64,000 nucleotides of DNA from Domibacillus tundrae (GTDB lineage: Bacteria; Bacillota; Bacilli; Bacillales; Domibacillaceae): NCBI RefSeq assembly GCF_000970675.1, contig NZ_LAJA01000001.1, forward strand, positions 310,001 through 374,000, in the 5' to 3' direction. Positions 23,533-31,933 of this stretch are shown here, piece after piece. Position 1 is the stretch's first letter, and every line of letters begins with the position of its first letter. The translations under genes were made by a program, and so were the position numbers. The notes below the pieces were generated by a model that saw only the letters and a list, made by a program, of their open reading frames with translations, was not told where the DNA came from and ran no database searches.

Positions 23533-23994
23533 ATGAAGGGATTGCGAGTCATGCGTGATTTAGTGAAAAAAAGAAAAAGCCAAGTGCGGTACTGTGAAAA
23601 ATTAAGCAATGGCCAATCCGTGCACGTGTATTTTTGGCGCGAAAAAGAGTTTGTCTCCGGTCAGATGGTATATGTCTGGAATGCAGCTGCAATTATCACC
23701 GACTCCAGGAAGAAAGCGAATAACTGGAAAAATCACAACCGGCGAGGCATAAAGGAAAAAGCCACGGGAAAAGCCGGGCTTGAAGGACTAAAGAAAGCAC
23801 TTGATATCATTCTTGAATTCAAATATCGCTTAAAACCAAATGAATATTTATTTGTTGTTTTTGATGATGAAAAAAGAAAAAAGGCGTATCGATGGCTGGA
23901 GCGGTACGGATTTATGGAGTTTCACAAAAATGGAAAACTGATAGCGTACGGCACATTTAACCCATTGCTCGGACAGTGGACACAACAAGAATAA
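23533..23994 (+). CDS. uncharacterised protein with GNAT-like pattern
   Basis: About 153 residues from ATG 23533; ATG 23551 (AAGGGA 10 bases upstream) is an alternative. Starts further upstream lie inside the terminator. Basic N-terminal half; the segment GKAGLEGLKKALDIILEF followed by KKAYRWLERYGF recalls the acetyl-CoA loop and late motif of GNAT enzymes, but the canonical Q/RxxGxG/A is absent, so this is only a structural guess. Function unknown. Confidence 0.6.
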   Translation: MKGLRVMRDLVKKRKSQVRYCEKLSNGQSVHVYFWREKEFVSGQMVYVWNAAAIITDSRKKANNWKNHNRRGIKEKATGKAGLEGLKKALDIILEFKYRLKPNEYLFVVFDDEKRKKAYRWLERYGFMEFHKNGKLIAYGTFNPLLGQWTQQE

Positions 23995-24018
23995 AATGAA
24001 GTGTTTGTCACGAAGCTG

Positions 24019-24046
24019 AACCGTCTATTATTGCAGGCGGTTTTTT
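24019..24046 (+). terminator. Rho-independent terminator
   Basis: AACCGTCT pairs with AGGCGGTT (one G-T pair) over an 8-base loop, followed by six T. Confidence 0.65.
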
Positions 24047-24136
24047 CTTATTTTATTTTTACTTGAATAGTTATAAAGATGCGAGAAGAATGTCCATGCA
24101 GTCCTAAGGAAATGCGATTCGTGAGGGGGAAATGAA

Positions 24137-25315
24137 TTGTTGACGCTAATTAAAAATGGTGAAGTGTATGCGCCGGCATACAGAGGAAAAAAAGATATGC
24201 TGCTCGCAGGGGGAAAGATCGTTGAGATGAAAGATGAAATTGATCTTTCAGGAACGTCATTATCCGTACATGAAATCGATGCGGAAGAAAAGCTGATTGT
24301 GCCCGGATTTATTGATGCCCATGTTCATTTAATTGGCGGTGGCGGAGAAGGGGGCTTTAAAACCCGGACGCCTGAAATTTCTTTAACGGATGCAACGCTT
24401 TCGGGGATTACAACGCTTGTCGGTGTACTGGGCACAGATGGGACAACGAGAAGAATGGAAAGCCTTCTGGCAAAAGCACATGCGCTTGAAGAAGAAGGAG
24501 TGACGTGCTTTGTTCATACGGGTTCCTACCAAATACCGGTGAAAACATTGACTGGCTCCATCGAAAGCGACCTGATCTTCATCGATAAAATTATCGGGGT
24601 TGGAGAAATCGCCATTTCTGATCATCGTTCTTCTCAGCCGACCTTCAATGAGCTCGTGAAAATAGCGGCAGCTGCACGAAATGGCGGGATGCTGTCAGGA
24701 AAAGCCGGGGTGCTGGAAATTCATGTCGGTGACAGTGCAGACAAACTCCGGCTGCTGGAAGAACTGGCGGCCAACACAGATATTCCGATTCGTCATTTTC
24801 ATCCAACACACATAAACCGAAACAGGGAATTATTTGATGCTGGTATTCAGTACGCATTAAAAGGGGGGTATGTGGACTTCACGACAAGCAGCGCTGGCCA
24901 GTCTCGGAAGAAGGAGAAGGAAAAAGTAAAGTGCAGTAAAGCGCTTCGCCTCATGCTTGAGAAGAGAGTTTCCATTTCGGCCATTACCTTTTCTTCAGAT
25001 GGACAGGGAAGCTTGCCGATCTTTCATTCAGACGGGGAGTATGCGGGTCTTCAGGTTGGGAAAGTAAAATCCTTGTATGACGAAGTGAAGGATGCCGTGA
25101 AAAACGAGGGGATTCCATTGGAAACAGCATTGCGGGTCATTACCTCTAACCCCGCGGAAATATTGAAATTGCATACGAAAGGAACGATTGAGAAAGAAAA
25201 AGATGCAGATCTAGTCCTGCTCGAGAAAGATAGTCTGACGATTCATAGCGTATTGGCGAAAGGACGCCTAATGGTTGAAAATAAACAGCCAATTGTCAAA
25301 GGAGCATTTGAATAA
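24137..25315 (+). CDS. iadA: isoaspartyl (beta-aspartyl) dipeptidase
   Basis: 392 residues of the amidohydrolase superfamily. Zn ligands and signature: FIDAHVHLIGGGGEGGFKTR (His62 and His64), the strand ending VLEIHVGD, HPTHINR (about 220), and the terminal Asp in SSDGQGSLP (about 290). The HLIGGGGEGG loop is typical of IadA, which hydrolyses L-beta-Asp dipeptides released from damaged proteins. Start is a TTG (24137 or 24140) after GAGGGGG. Monocistronic, flanked by terminators. Confidence 0.9.
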   Translation: MLTLIKNGEVYAPAYRGKKDMLLAGGKIVEMKDEIDLSGTSLSVHEIDAEEKLIVPGFIDAHVHLIGGGGEGGFKTRTPEISLTDATLSGITTLVGVLGTDGTTRRMESLLAKAHALEEEGVTCFVHTGSYQIPVKTLTGSIESDLIFIDKIIGVGEIAISDHRSSQPTFNELVKIAAAARNGGMLSGKAGVLEIHVGDSADKLRLLEELAANTDIPIRHFHPTHINRNRELFDAGIQYALKGGYVDFTTSSAGQSRKKEKEKVKCSKALRLMLEKRVSISAITFSSDGQGSLPIFHSDGEYAGLQVGKVKSLYDEVKDAVKNEGIPLETALRVITSNPAEILKLHTKGTIEKEKDADLVLLEKDSLTIHSVLAKGRLMVENKQPIVKGAFE

Positions 25316-25335
25316 ACGAACTAAATTCAACAAAA

Positions 25336-25363
25336 AAAGAGCAGACGTTCATATCTGCTCTTT
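25336..25363. terminator. bidirectional terminator
   Basis: AAAGAGCAGA pairs with TCTGCTCTTT; the upstream A-run supplies a T-run for the minus-strand genes. Confidence 0.8.
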
Positions 25364-25446
25364 CATCATTATTGCAAAGAAAATACGACCATGATGCGGG
25401 ATGTTCATTTTCTTAAATACCCTGTATGCCTGCTGCAAGCGCGATG

Positions 25447-25617
25447 TTATTGGCTGCGGAACTCATCTTCGAAATAAAAGGTTGCTGAGTGTTCTTTTAC
25501 CGTATAAGAGTACGCCTTCATGGTCTTGACATACTGCCATTTATTTATGGTTACTAATTCATCCGTTTCTTTTATTCTTACTACTTCCCCAGTACGGTAC
25601 TTGTTTTTTTCTGCCAT
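25447..25617 (-). CDS. 56-residue protein, function unknown
   Basis: ATG at 25617 with AGAGGTG 5 bases upstream. A beta-rich small protein (YRTGEVVRIKETDELVTINK, YSYTVKEHSATFYFEDEF), with the look of a small SH3-like barrel. No signal peptide. It lies 46 bases downstream of the next minus-strand gene, so the two may be co-transcribed. Confidence 0.6.
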   Translation of the reverse strand: MAEKNKYRTGEVVRIKETDELVTINKWQYVKTMKAYSYTVKEHSATFYFEDEFRSQ

Positions 25618-25663
25618 CTTTACACCTCTTTTTTTCAAAATAAATAAGCATGTTTAACGCTGC

Positions 25664-25882
25664 TTATTTATCATCTTTTGCTTTTTCTACTATCCGTATG
25701 CCAATTAGTAATTGTGTGGTTTGATACTTCAGAAACTCAATATCCTGTAACTTCGGGTCTAAATGTGAAATCTCCACTGTGCTTTCAGGATTTCGATGTT
25801 CGTGGTCTTGTTTAATTTGTTCCATTTTACGATCCAATTCCTTTTGGTTATTGGCGAAAGTAAGTTTAGTCATTGAAGTCAT
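25664..25882 (-). CDS. 72-residue protein, function unknown
   Basis: ATG at 25882 with AGGGAG 9 bases upstream. Charged and helical (NNQKELDRKMEQIKQDHEHR), ending in a less polar helix (FLKYQTTQLLIGIRIVEKAK). No family recognised. Confidence 0.55.
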   Translation of the reverse strand: MTSMTKLTFANNQKELDRKMEQIKQDHEHRNPESTVEISHLDPKLQDIEFLKYQTTQLLIGIRIVEKAKDDK

Positions 25883-26457
25883 GTACCAACACTCCCTTTA
25901 AAGCGATCTGGTGTGAATAAATTTTTTTGTGACATACGGTGAGGTCATAACCAAGAGAAGGGCTCCTTAGTCAAGATTGAACGCTACTTCATCTCTGCTT
26001 TAAAATCGACTTTCTTTGCATTTATGCATCAGGTTAGTGGGTATTTTACATTTTTATACATAAAAAAACACCTTACGGGTAATAAAAGAAAGCAAGCAGG
26101 CTGACGGCCAAGACATTAATCATGTAAGGTGTTTTTAAAATAAGACATTTATTCAATCCCTTATCGTTAAGTATACCATAAAATACTCCATCTTCACGAA
26201 CTGCGATGAAATTCGAAGTCATTTACATAAATGGCCGTTCCCGGGATCTCAATATCATAAGGGTCTTTGTTTTTCACAACCGCTGCGATTACCTCCTGAA
26301 AAATTTGAATAACAGCTCATTTTCTATGTTCAACGAAATAAAGCAAATAAACAACTATTTTGGAGTGATTCATATGCATTAAAAAAATCGTTCATTTAGA
26401 GAATTCTTTTGTTATAATGGGGATTTGATTGTAGGAAAGAAAGAAGGAAAGAAGGCC
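25883..26457. other. gene-poor 575-bp stretch
   Basis: Holds a 13-bp inverted repeat (AAAAACACCTTAC at 26064-26076 with GTAAGGTGTTTTT at 26124-26136) around a 47-base loop. A minus-strand frame (26316-26194) reads VIQIFQEVIAAVVKNKDPYD then IEIPGTAIYVNDFEFHRSS and stop, probably the end of a lost gene. An AGGAGG inside it could instead start a 27-residue peptide at GTG 26277. A TATAAT at 26413-26418 is the likely -10 of the next gene. Confidence 0.4.
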
Positions 26458-26718
26458 ATGCGACGCAACAACAAGAAACAGCTGTGCCCTTTAGAGCATT
26501 CATTTCTAGATTCTGTTTTAAATAAGGGGCTAATTATAGTTACATCGAACGAACAGGGGAAAGAGTGCGAATTTGATTTCCATTTTCCACTTGCATTAAA
26601 ACGAGAAAAGACCAGCTATTCTGATCGAACAAAAGAGCGGATTCACGATCACGTGAGCTTAACCGTTAAAACGCTCATTGATACAACGGTAATGCCTGTT
26701 GAAAGGAAAAATAATTAA
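26458..26718 (+). CDS. small protein, function unknown
   Basis: 86 residues from ATG 26458 (AAGGAAAG upstream). The longer frame from TTG 26425 would start at the predicted transcription start below the TATAAT at 26413, so it is rejected. Basic N-terminus, then LEHSFLDSVLNKGLIIVTSN and a His-containing DFHFPLALKRE. No membrane helix and no family recognised. Confidence 0.55.
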   Translation: MRRNNKKQLCPLEHSFLDSVLNKGLIIVTSNEQGKECEFDFHFPLALKREKTSYSDRTKERIHDHVSLTVKTLIDTTVMPVERKNN

Positions 26719-26767
26719 GCTGGAAGGTAATGACGTTTTTGCTAGTCTCCTGCGCGGAGCAGAGCAA

Positions 26768-26808
26768 TTAAAAAAATAGCGGAACCGGCTTACAGCTCGT
26801 TATTCCGC
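26768..26808 (-). terminator. Rho-independent terminator of the rsfA-like gene
   Basis: Minus strand: AGCGGAA pairs with TTCCGCT, followed by ATTTTTTTAA. It overlaps the stop codon. Confidence 0.6.
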
Positions 26809-27387
26809 TACTTTTTCCAAATTTCCGTTTCGCTCCATTCTGAATTTTACAGAAGCAGGTACTTCCTCTGAAAAAACGACTAATTTCCGGGCACGCTCCA
26901 TAATCTGCATGAGAGATTCATAATCCTCCTGCATCGACGTATAGCCTTCTTTTAAGTGATGAAGTTCTTTTTTCACGGCTTCAAGTTCACGTTGCAGCCG
27001 GCTGTTTTCTTCCTGTAAAGACGCGGCATTCTCCGCTGGTGCAATGGTTGTTAAGTACTGAATAACATCTGACATTGTTATATCATTCTCTGACTCTTTA
27101 GGAATGAAAAAAGGTAATTTGTTTGCCGTTTTCTTGCCGACTTGCCTGCTTTCTATGCGATTCCGCTGTTTTCTTTCTTTTTTAGCCATTTCCATGTCTG
27201 GAATATAATATTGGCGGACGACCGCATTCCAACGAAATCCGCAGGCAGCCGCAGTACGGTTTAATATCTCCCCCACTTCCTCAAATGCTTTCAATTGGGT
27301 ACTTCCTACTTTGACATGTTTTAGTACGGCAGTGGCGAGAAGGAGATCATTTTCTTTTGACCAAGCATCCTGACGAATATTCAACAT
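26800..27387 (-). CDS. RsfA-family prespore transcription regulator
   Basis: 195 residues. The N-terminal SANT/Myb-like DNA-binding region ([20 protein letters not shown]... [23 protein letters not shown], about 3-60) is the RsfA signature. A basic linker follows, and then a coiled coil (about 120-175, [20 protein letters not shown]). RsfA modulates the SigF regulon in the prespore of B. subtilis; several paralogs exist per genome, so the exact target is unknown. Single minus-strand gene with its own terminator. Confidence 0.88.
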   Translation of the reverse strand: MLNIRQDAWSKENDLLLATAVLKHVKVGSTQLKAFEEVGEILNRTAAACGFRWNAVVRQYYIPDMEMAKKERKQRNRIESRQVGKKTANKLPFFIPKESENDITMSDVIQYLTTIAPAENAASLQEENSRLQRELEAVKKELHHLKEGYTSMQEDYESLMQIMERARKLVVFSEEVPASVKFRMERNGNLEKVAE

Positions 27388-27620
27388 GTTTCACTCCCAT
27401 CCATTTTTAATTGATATAGTAAAATCTAAATTACTCGCGCTAGATATAAAGAGTCTTTCTATTTTAATGTTAGTTTATTCACATCTATATAGATTTATGC
27501 TTTTAAAAATCATTGTGTTTTTTGAATGGCCTGCTTTGGCGTATGTTCCGGGTTGTTGATTGCAAAAGCGTTTTATAGGTTATAATAATTGAATTGACAG
27601 GGGAAAAGAGGAGAGTATAG

Positions 27621-28439
27621 ATGAATTTGTTTTTGAATTTTTCTACTTACATTTATGAAAATATGGAGTCCTTAGCTATTGAAGTAGTTGAAGGTGTCTT
27701 GCACAGAATGAAATTAGATATTCCCGAATGGGAGAAAGAACAAGCGATTAACATGTATGTGGAGCTTTTACGATTTATGGGGGAATCGTTTGGGAATGAG
27801 GGAAAGGAATCAGTTCCTGAATTTTTTATCGATTGGAGTAAAAAAAATGCGGCCATGCAAATATCTTCAAGAGGGAAAATGTCAGAAATCGCCGTTCGTT
27901 ATCCGCCAACAAGAGATGTTTTTACGGAAATCGTAACGGAAATCAGTATAGAGCTCGGTTTGTCTGTAAAGGAAAATGCACTCATTATAAAACGCATAAA
28001 CAAATTGTTAGACATTAGCTTAAATGAAACGATTTTCGCTTTCGAGCAGCTTTTTGAGGAAGCCAGGGAAGAAACCCAAAAAGAGCTGGCAGCATTATCA
28101 GCGCCTATTATACCTGTTAAAGACGGCATCGTCATTCTGCCCTTGATTGGCGATATCGATACCTACCGGGCAAATTATATTATGGAGCATGTGGTGCCGA
28201 AAATAGCAGATATGAATATAAATTATGTGATTGCAGACTTTTCAGGTATTTATACGATTAATGTAGACATTGCCGAATACCTTCATCAAATAGGGAGCAT
28301 GTTTCAATTAATGGGTATTCATGTACTGACTACAGGTTTGCGGCCTGAACTCGCCCAAATTGTCGTTAATAGCCATATTAATATCTCTGCTATCGATACA
28401 TTTGCTAATGTAAAGAAAGCGTTAGAAAGTGTAAAGTAA
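27621..28439 (+). CDS. RsbR-type stressosome protein
   Basis: 272 residues. The N-terminal non-heme globin-like domain (about 1-130) is followed by a linker helix and a C-terminal STAS dom (about 155-270): KDGIVILPLIGDIDTYRA, then VIADFSGIYTINVDIAEYL and GLRPELAQIVVN. These match the RsbR co-antagonists that form the stressosome with RsbS and control RsbT and SigB. The Thr in GDIDT (equivalent of the first RsbT phosphorylation site) is present; the second site, normally Thr in VDT, is Ile here. TATAAT at 27581 is a likely -10. A second paralog is at 61695. Confidence 0.9.
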   Translation: MNLFLNFSTYIYENMESLAIEVVEGVLHRMKLDIPEWEKEQAINMYVELLRFMGESFGNEGKESVPEFFIDWSKKNAAMQISSRGKMSEIAVRYPPTRDVFTEIVTEISIELGLSVKENALIIKRINKLLDISLNETIFAFEQLFEEAREETQKELAALSAPIIPVKDGIVILPLIGDIDTYRANYIMEHVVPKIADMNINYVIADFSGIYTINVDIAEYLHQIGSMFQLMGIHVLTTGLRPELAQIVVNSHINISAIDTFANVKKALESVK

Positions 28440-28476
28440 CACCGGACATGATGCAGCGGCTAATTGAAGTTCCTCT

Positions 28477-29275
28477 TTATTCAAGAAGAAGCTGGCTCAA
28501 GTTATAGATTGAGCCGGTTCTTTTTACATGAGTTTGATAGACTGGATACACATAAGGTTCCTTTGGTTCAGCAATGATTTTCCACGAGGTGATTTTCAGT
28601 ATGGGCATCTCAGATCCATCATATTTAGTGAGTTCAATCGTTCCTTCTACTTCCAGCCACGTATCCTCCTGTTCCACAGTGGAGGCCCCGTCAAATTCTG
28701 CAAAACCCAATGCTGCTCGCATCCGCAATACAATGGGTAATGAGAAATCGTGTTAAGGCGAGCTGATTGGACTCGAAGCCATCCTCTTTATAAACAAATC
28801 CGGTCATCTTCACGGTGCGGTCCATGTATTTTTGAGGCTCGGTGCTGATCCGTCCTTAATAAGGCTCAAATACATCCTCTTCCATATGGATAACAGGATC
28901 ATTTTCCAATTGATTCATGCTTTCGTCAAATTCACTTTGCTTTATTTCTTTTCGATCGACAACTACTTCTTCCTGGCCATAAAGAGACTGATTAGGTTGT
29001 CCATTTTCCTGTACGTGCGTTTCAGCGGTTTTCGATGTTAAAACAGTTCCTTTTTTAGCGGCAATCGAAGCGCCCAGCGTTTGAGGCGGCAATAAAAAAC
29101 AGGTGATTAACGGGGAGGCCAAAATGGAATACGAAATGTTTTTTTACCAGGCGAGCCGAAATGACTGTGATCGTGACTGCATCCATGATGACAGTCGTGT
29201 TCCTGCTTATTCTTTCTGCCCCATATTCGAAAAAGCTGAATGAATCAAAGAAAGAAAAATACATAAGCCGCTGAC
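28477..29275 (-). pseudogene. TIGR03943 (YcgQ-like) gene, broken by frameshifts and a stop
   Basis: Successive minus-strand frames spell a TIGR03943 protein: SAAYVFFFL, a stop, then FIQLFRIWGRKNK and the metal-rich EHDCHHGCSHDHSH (near 29170), a frameshift near 29120, SIAAKKGTVL...DVFEPY, an in-frame TAA (28856-28858), GRISTEPQKYMDRTVKMTGF then FVYKEDGFESNQ, another frameshift near 28705, and the end LEVEGTIELTKYDGSEMPIL then KITSWKIIAEPKEPYVYP. The protein normally partners an UPF0718 permease, whose wreck is adjacent. Three or more lesions make this a true pseudogene, not a sequencing error. Confidence 0.85.
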
Positions 29276-30002
29276 TTCACGTTAAAGAAACTGATGAGCA
29301 TGAATGTATTTTTTAAGTCGATCATTGGACCATAAATTAAAAAGGTAAGAATAGAGGAGGTGGGGAACAGATGACGGAAGGAAGTGCCAATAAACGCATC
29401 TGCTTCCGAACAAAGAGATAAAACGTACGCAAGCCCCATCATGACAAGTGTAGATGAAACCCAGCCTTCTCCGGCCTGCAAAAGAGATTGAGCAGCTACG
29501 TATGTTTGAACAAATGCAGCAAAAAAAGCCCCCAAAATCAAATATTTTCCCATGTCAAAAAATTCATCAATGGAGTGTTTAAGCATGTCCCAAATCCGCA
29601 CCGAAAAAGAAGCTTTTTGCTTCGTTTCATGCATCACCTCTTTATACGGCTGTAATTTCAGCTGATTCTTTTTAAAAAACAGGCTGACAATTAAAGCGAT
29701 AATCATTGCTGCCAGAAAACCGACACCCATCCGGAGTCCAGCTATTTTTATATCATTTCCAAAGGCCATATACGTAGAAAAAATCACAATGGGATTTATG
29801 AGCGGTCCCGTCAACAAAAAAACGACGCCCGCATAAATGGGAACGCCTTTCGCTGCAAGGCGGCGGACAATTGGCACAATTCCGCATTCACAGGCTGGAA
29901 AACAGGCACCGATCACAGAGCTCATCAAAACGGCTGCGAACTTATTTTTAGGCATCCACTTTGCCACTTGCTCTTCACTGACAAAGATTTGAATACAACC
30001 GG
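29245..30002 (-). pseudogene. UPF0718 (YcgR-like) permease gene, truncated at both ends
   Basis: The core is well preserved: KNKFAAVLMSSVIGACFPAC ECGIVPIVRRLA, TGPLINPIVIFSTYMAFGN, and later SLCSEADAFIGTSF. This is the predicted permease partner of TIGR03943 proteins, with an expected length of about 290. The first 40-50 residues are missing; the frame opens only at GCIQIFVSEEQVAKWMPK, after a stop near 30005. The C-terminal end appears fused into the TIGR03943 sequence (FNVKSAAYVFFFL). A 240-residue product from GTG 29967 is theoretically possible but would lack the first membrane helix. Confidence 0.8.
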
Positions 30003-30698
30003 ATTAAAGAGGGAAAGAAATTTGGGAAATACCTTATCCCTACGTTTGAGTTAACCGATAGCGATGTCCTTTTTGACATGATCAGCTAGTATGGGAAATC
30101 CTTTTAAAGCCGAAATCGGGACATCAAGGCAAAGGAATTGTCACTGTTGAAAAGAAAAGCATCAGCTGATGGAGGCAGGGAACAGCACCACTTACAAAAA
30201 AAGAAACTGCTTAAGTGGTTTTCTGACCACATCCAGCCAAATGAGTACATTGCACAGCCTTTTCTTTCTTGCCGGCTCAATACCGGCCATGTGTATGATT
30301 TGCGCCTGCATGTTCAAAAGAACGGGATGGGGGAATGGGTGATCACGTCTATTTATCCACGGATAGGCCCGATCGGGAGCATTACGTCCAACATGGGCAG
30401 CGGTGGATACACGGGGTACCTGGATGATATTTTAAAAAAGGAATTTCCAGATTCCTGGCGTGAGATGCAGACGGAGGTTGAGCGGTTTGCCATTGACTTC
30501 TCTACTCATTTCGAGTCTTTATATCATGATGTTTTATTTGATGAATTAGGGATTGATGTAGGCATTGATGAGAATCAAAAATTATGGTTATTTGAAGTGA
30601 ACTGGAGACCCGGCGAACCGGTGATTTTTAATTGTGAATTGGATGTGGCCCGAAATACAATCCTGTATGCAAAATACTTGGCTGAACGAAAAAAGTGA
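29985..30698 (+). pseudogene. YheC/YheD-type ATP-grasp (spore coat-associated) gene, decayed
   Basis: C-terminal half of a YheC/D protein: IAQPFLSCRLNTGHVYDLRL, then IYPRIGPIGSITSNMGSGGY, DELGIDVGIDENQKLWLFEV and NWRPGEP. Upstream, frame 1 reads FGKYLIPTFELTDSDVLFDM then IS, a TAG (30087), and YGKSF; a shift at the T-run 30102-30105 gives LKPKSGHQGKGIVTVEK, the ATP-grasp loop; then the frame returns. The first half of the gene is absent at a junction with the permease remnant. The intact 3' part (186 codons from TTG 30138) cannot fold as a full ATP-grasp. Confidence 0.85.
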
Positions 30699-30811
30699 AA
30701 ATTATTCGGTCGTCAGGGGGGGTATGAAAACAAATACGTCGATTCTTTTTATGCAGGCCATTCGTTCGCCATCCCGTATAACAGGCCATTCATGATCAAG
30801 ACCATTTGACG

Positions 30812-30849
30812 TTCGCAAAAGGGGAATTTTGGCCTTTGCGAATTTTTTT
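30812..30849 (+). terminator. Rho-independent terminator
   Basis: TTCGCAAAAGG pairs with CCTTTGCGAA over a 10-base loop, then seven T. Probably the original end of the YheC/D transcript. Confidence 0.85.
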
Positions 30850-30921
30850 GTTTAAACGCGACGATTCATTGTTTCGCTTTGGAAAGCGTCAAAGAGAATG
30901 GAGCGGCACATTCATTGGCTA

Positions 30922-30955
30922 TAAAAAAGCGGCCTGCCCGTTTGCGCATGCCGTT
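30922..30955 (-). terminator. Rho-independent terminator
   Basis: Minus strand: CGGCATGC pairs with GCAGGCCG over an 8-base loop, then TTTTTT. It lies downstream of the 73-residue coiled-coil gene. Confidence 0.7.
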
Positions 30956-30973
30956 TCGATCTATCATATAGGA

Positions 30974-31195
30974 TTATTTCGCTTTTTTCAGCATAAGCAC
31001 GTCTGCTCTTGTTTCAAGCAGTTCATCAGACAGGATGGTCATTTTAGCATTGACTTTATCCAGCTTTTGTTCCAGTTTATCCATGCGGCTTGTCAGCCGT
31101 GATTCGGTTTCTGTTATTTGTTCTGACAGCCCCGCCACCTGTTTAGACAAATCCAAAATTGCCTGTAAGATTACCTTTTGATCGACTTCGCTCAC
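30974..31195 (-). CDS. 73-residue coiled-coil protein
   Basis: GTG start at 31195 with GAGGAA upstream. The whole protein is amphipathic heptads (LSKQVAGLSEQITETESRLT, then MDKLEQKLDKVNAKMTILSD), predicting one long coiled coil. No membrane segment. Similar short coiled-coil proteins are common in Bacillus and some resemble phage or holin-associated regulators; no firm family. It has its own terminator. Confidence 0.65.
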   Translation of the reverse strand: MSEVDQKVILQAILDLSKQVAGLSEQITETESRLTSRMDKLEQKLDKVNAKMTILSDELLETRADVLMLKKAK

Positions 31196-31511
31196 GTTAT
31201 TTCCTCATTTCTGCTGAGTGTTTCACAAGGCCGGTTTCTTTATCAACCTATTCATTTTACCATGTTCCGATCTATTTTAATAGAATCGAAAAGATAGGCT
31301 TTTTACCAATAATTTGAATAAGCAGCTCGTTTTTCATTAAGTCTGTGTTCTAAATGAAACCACTCTTATTGAAACAGCTGAATTAAAAAGAGGACAGGAA
31401 GAATCTTAAAAAGGCATAGATGAACATATATATTTCGCGATGAAAAAACTGCGTCCCAATTGTTATAGTGTGTTTAACAATTGGAATGCAGTTCAAAACG
31501 GGCGGCAGTTT
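31196..31511. other. gene-free stretch with a minus-strand terminator
   Basis: About 315 bases. The only clear structure is at 31447-31494: AACTGCGTCCCAATTGTT with AACAATTGGAATGCAGTT, an 18-bp imperfect stem followed on the minus strand by TTTTTT. It should terminate the 40-residue gene at 31512. No coding frame is supported in the remainder. Confidence 0.6.
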
Positions 31512-31634
31512 TTAATCGCGCGGCAATTTGTTTTCTAAATCCCGGACTCTTTTTTCTAGTTTTTTTACTTTTGACTGTGCATCAAATACAAATGTTAACG
31601 CGAGTAACGCAAACACAAAACCGGTTACTTCCAT
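31512..31634 (-). CDS. 40-residue membrane-anchored coiled-coil protein
   Basis: A frame too short for ordinary calling. ATG 31634 with AAGGTGG 8 bases upstream. Residues 2-18 are a membrane helix (EVTGFVFALLALTFVFD), followed by the coiled coil SKVKKLEKRVRDLENKL and the end PRD. A terminator follows directly. Same architecture as the 43-residue gene at 3442. Function unknown. Confidence 0.65.
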   Translation of the reverse strand: MEVTGFVFALLALTFVFDAQSKVKKLEKRVRDLENKLPRD

Positions 31635-31687
31635 TTGCTGCACCACCTTTAGGTATACATACGAATAAAAATTGAAATTGTTTCATA

Positions 31688-31852
31688 TTATTGGTCTTCT
31701 TTATGAAGCCATCCGAGCAGTGTTGTGAGCTGCCTGTTTAACAAATCACGGTCATTAGGACTTGTGGCATTTGCGCTAAAACCGGCTTCTGTCAGCCCTG
31801 CCCGCAGCCGCTCCAGCTTTTTTTGATCACGATCGAATAAAGTGCGTGTTTT
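31688..31852 (-). pseudogene. orphan C-terminal fragment
   Basis: 54 open codons on the minus strand (KTRTLFDRDQKKLERLRAGL then TEAGFSANATSPNDRDLLNR and a tail ending WLHKEDQ), directly preceded by a TAG and without a start codon or ribosome site. Coherent, protein-like and probably the end of a lost gene. Family not recognised. Confidence 0.4.
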
Positions 31853-31933
31853 CTAGAGGAAAAAATCATCATAATAAAACAAAATAATGGAATGAAGCAA
31901 ATGAAAAAAACGTCCGTCGAAACGGCCGGCTTG

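Noticed and set aside
23533-23994. Start of this gene at 23443
   Set aside because: That start would translate through both terminator hairpins; later ATGs are better placed.
28856-29264. Minus-strand frames of 88 and 69 codons that might be taken as separate small genes
   Set aside because: They are successive frames of one broken TIGR03943 gene; their Met codons have no ribosome sites and the translated pieces line up in family order.
30138-30698. A complete 186-residue YheC/D-like CDS
   Set aside because: The ATP-binding half lies upstream in shifted frames with stops, and the TTG start lies inside former coding sequence, so it is a pseudogene tail.
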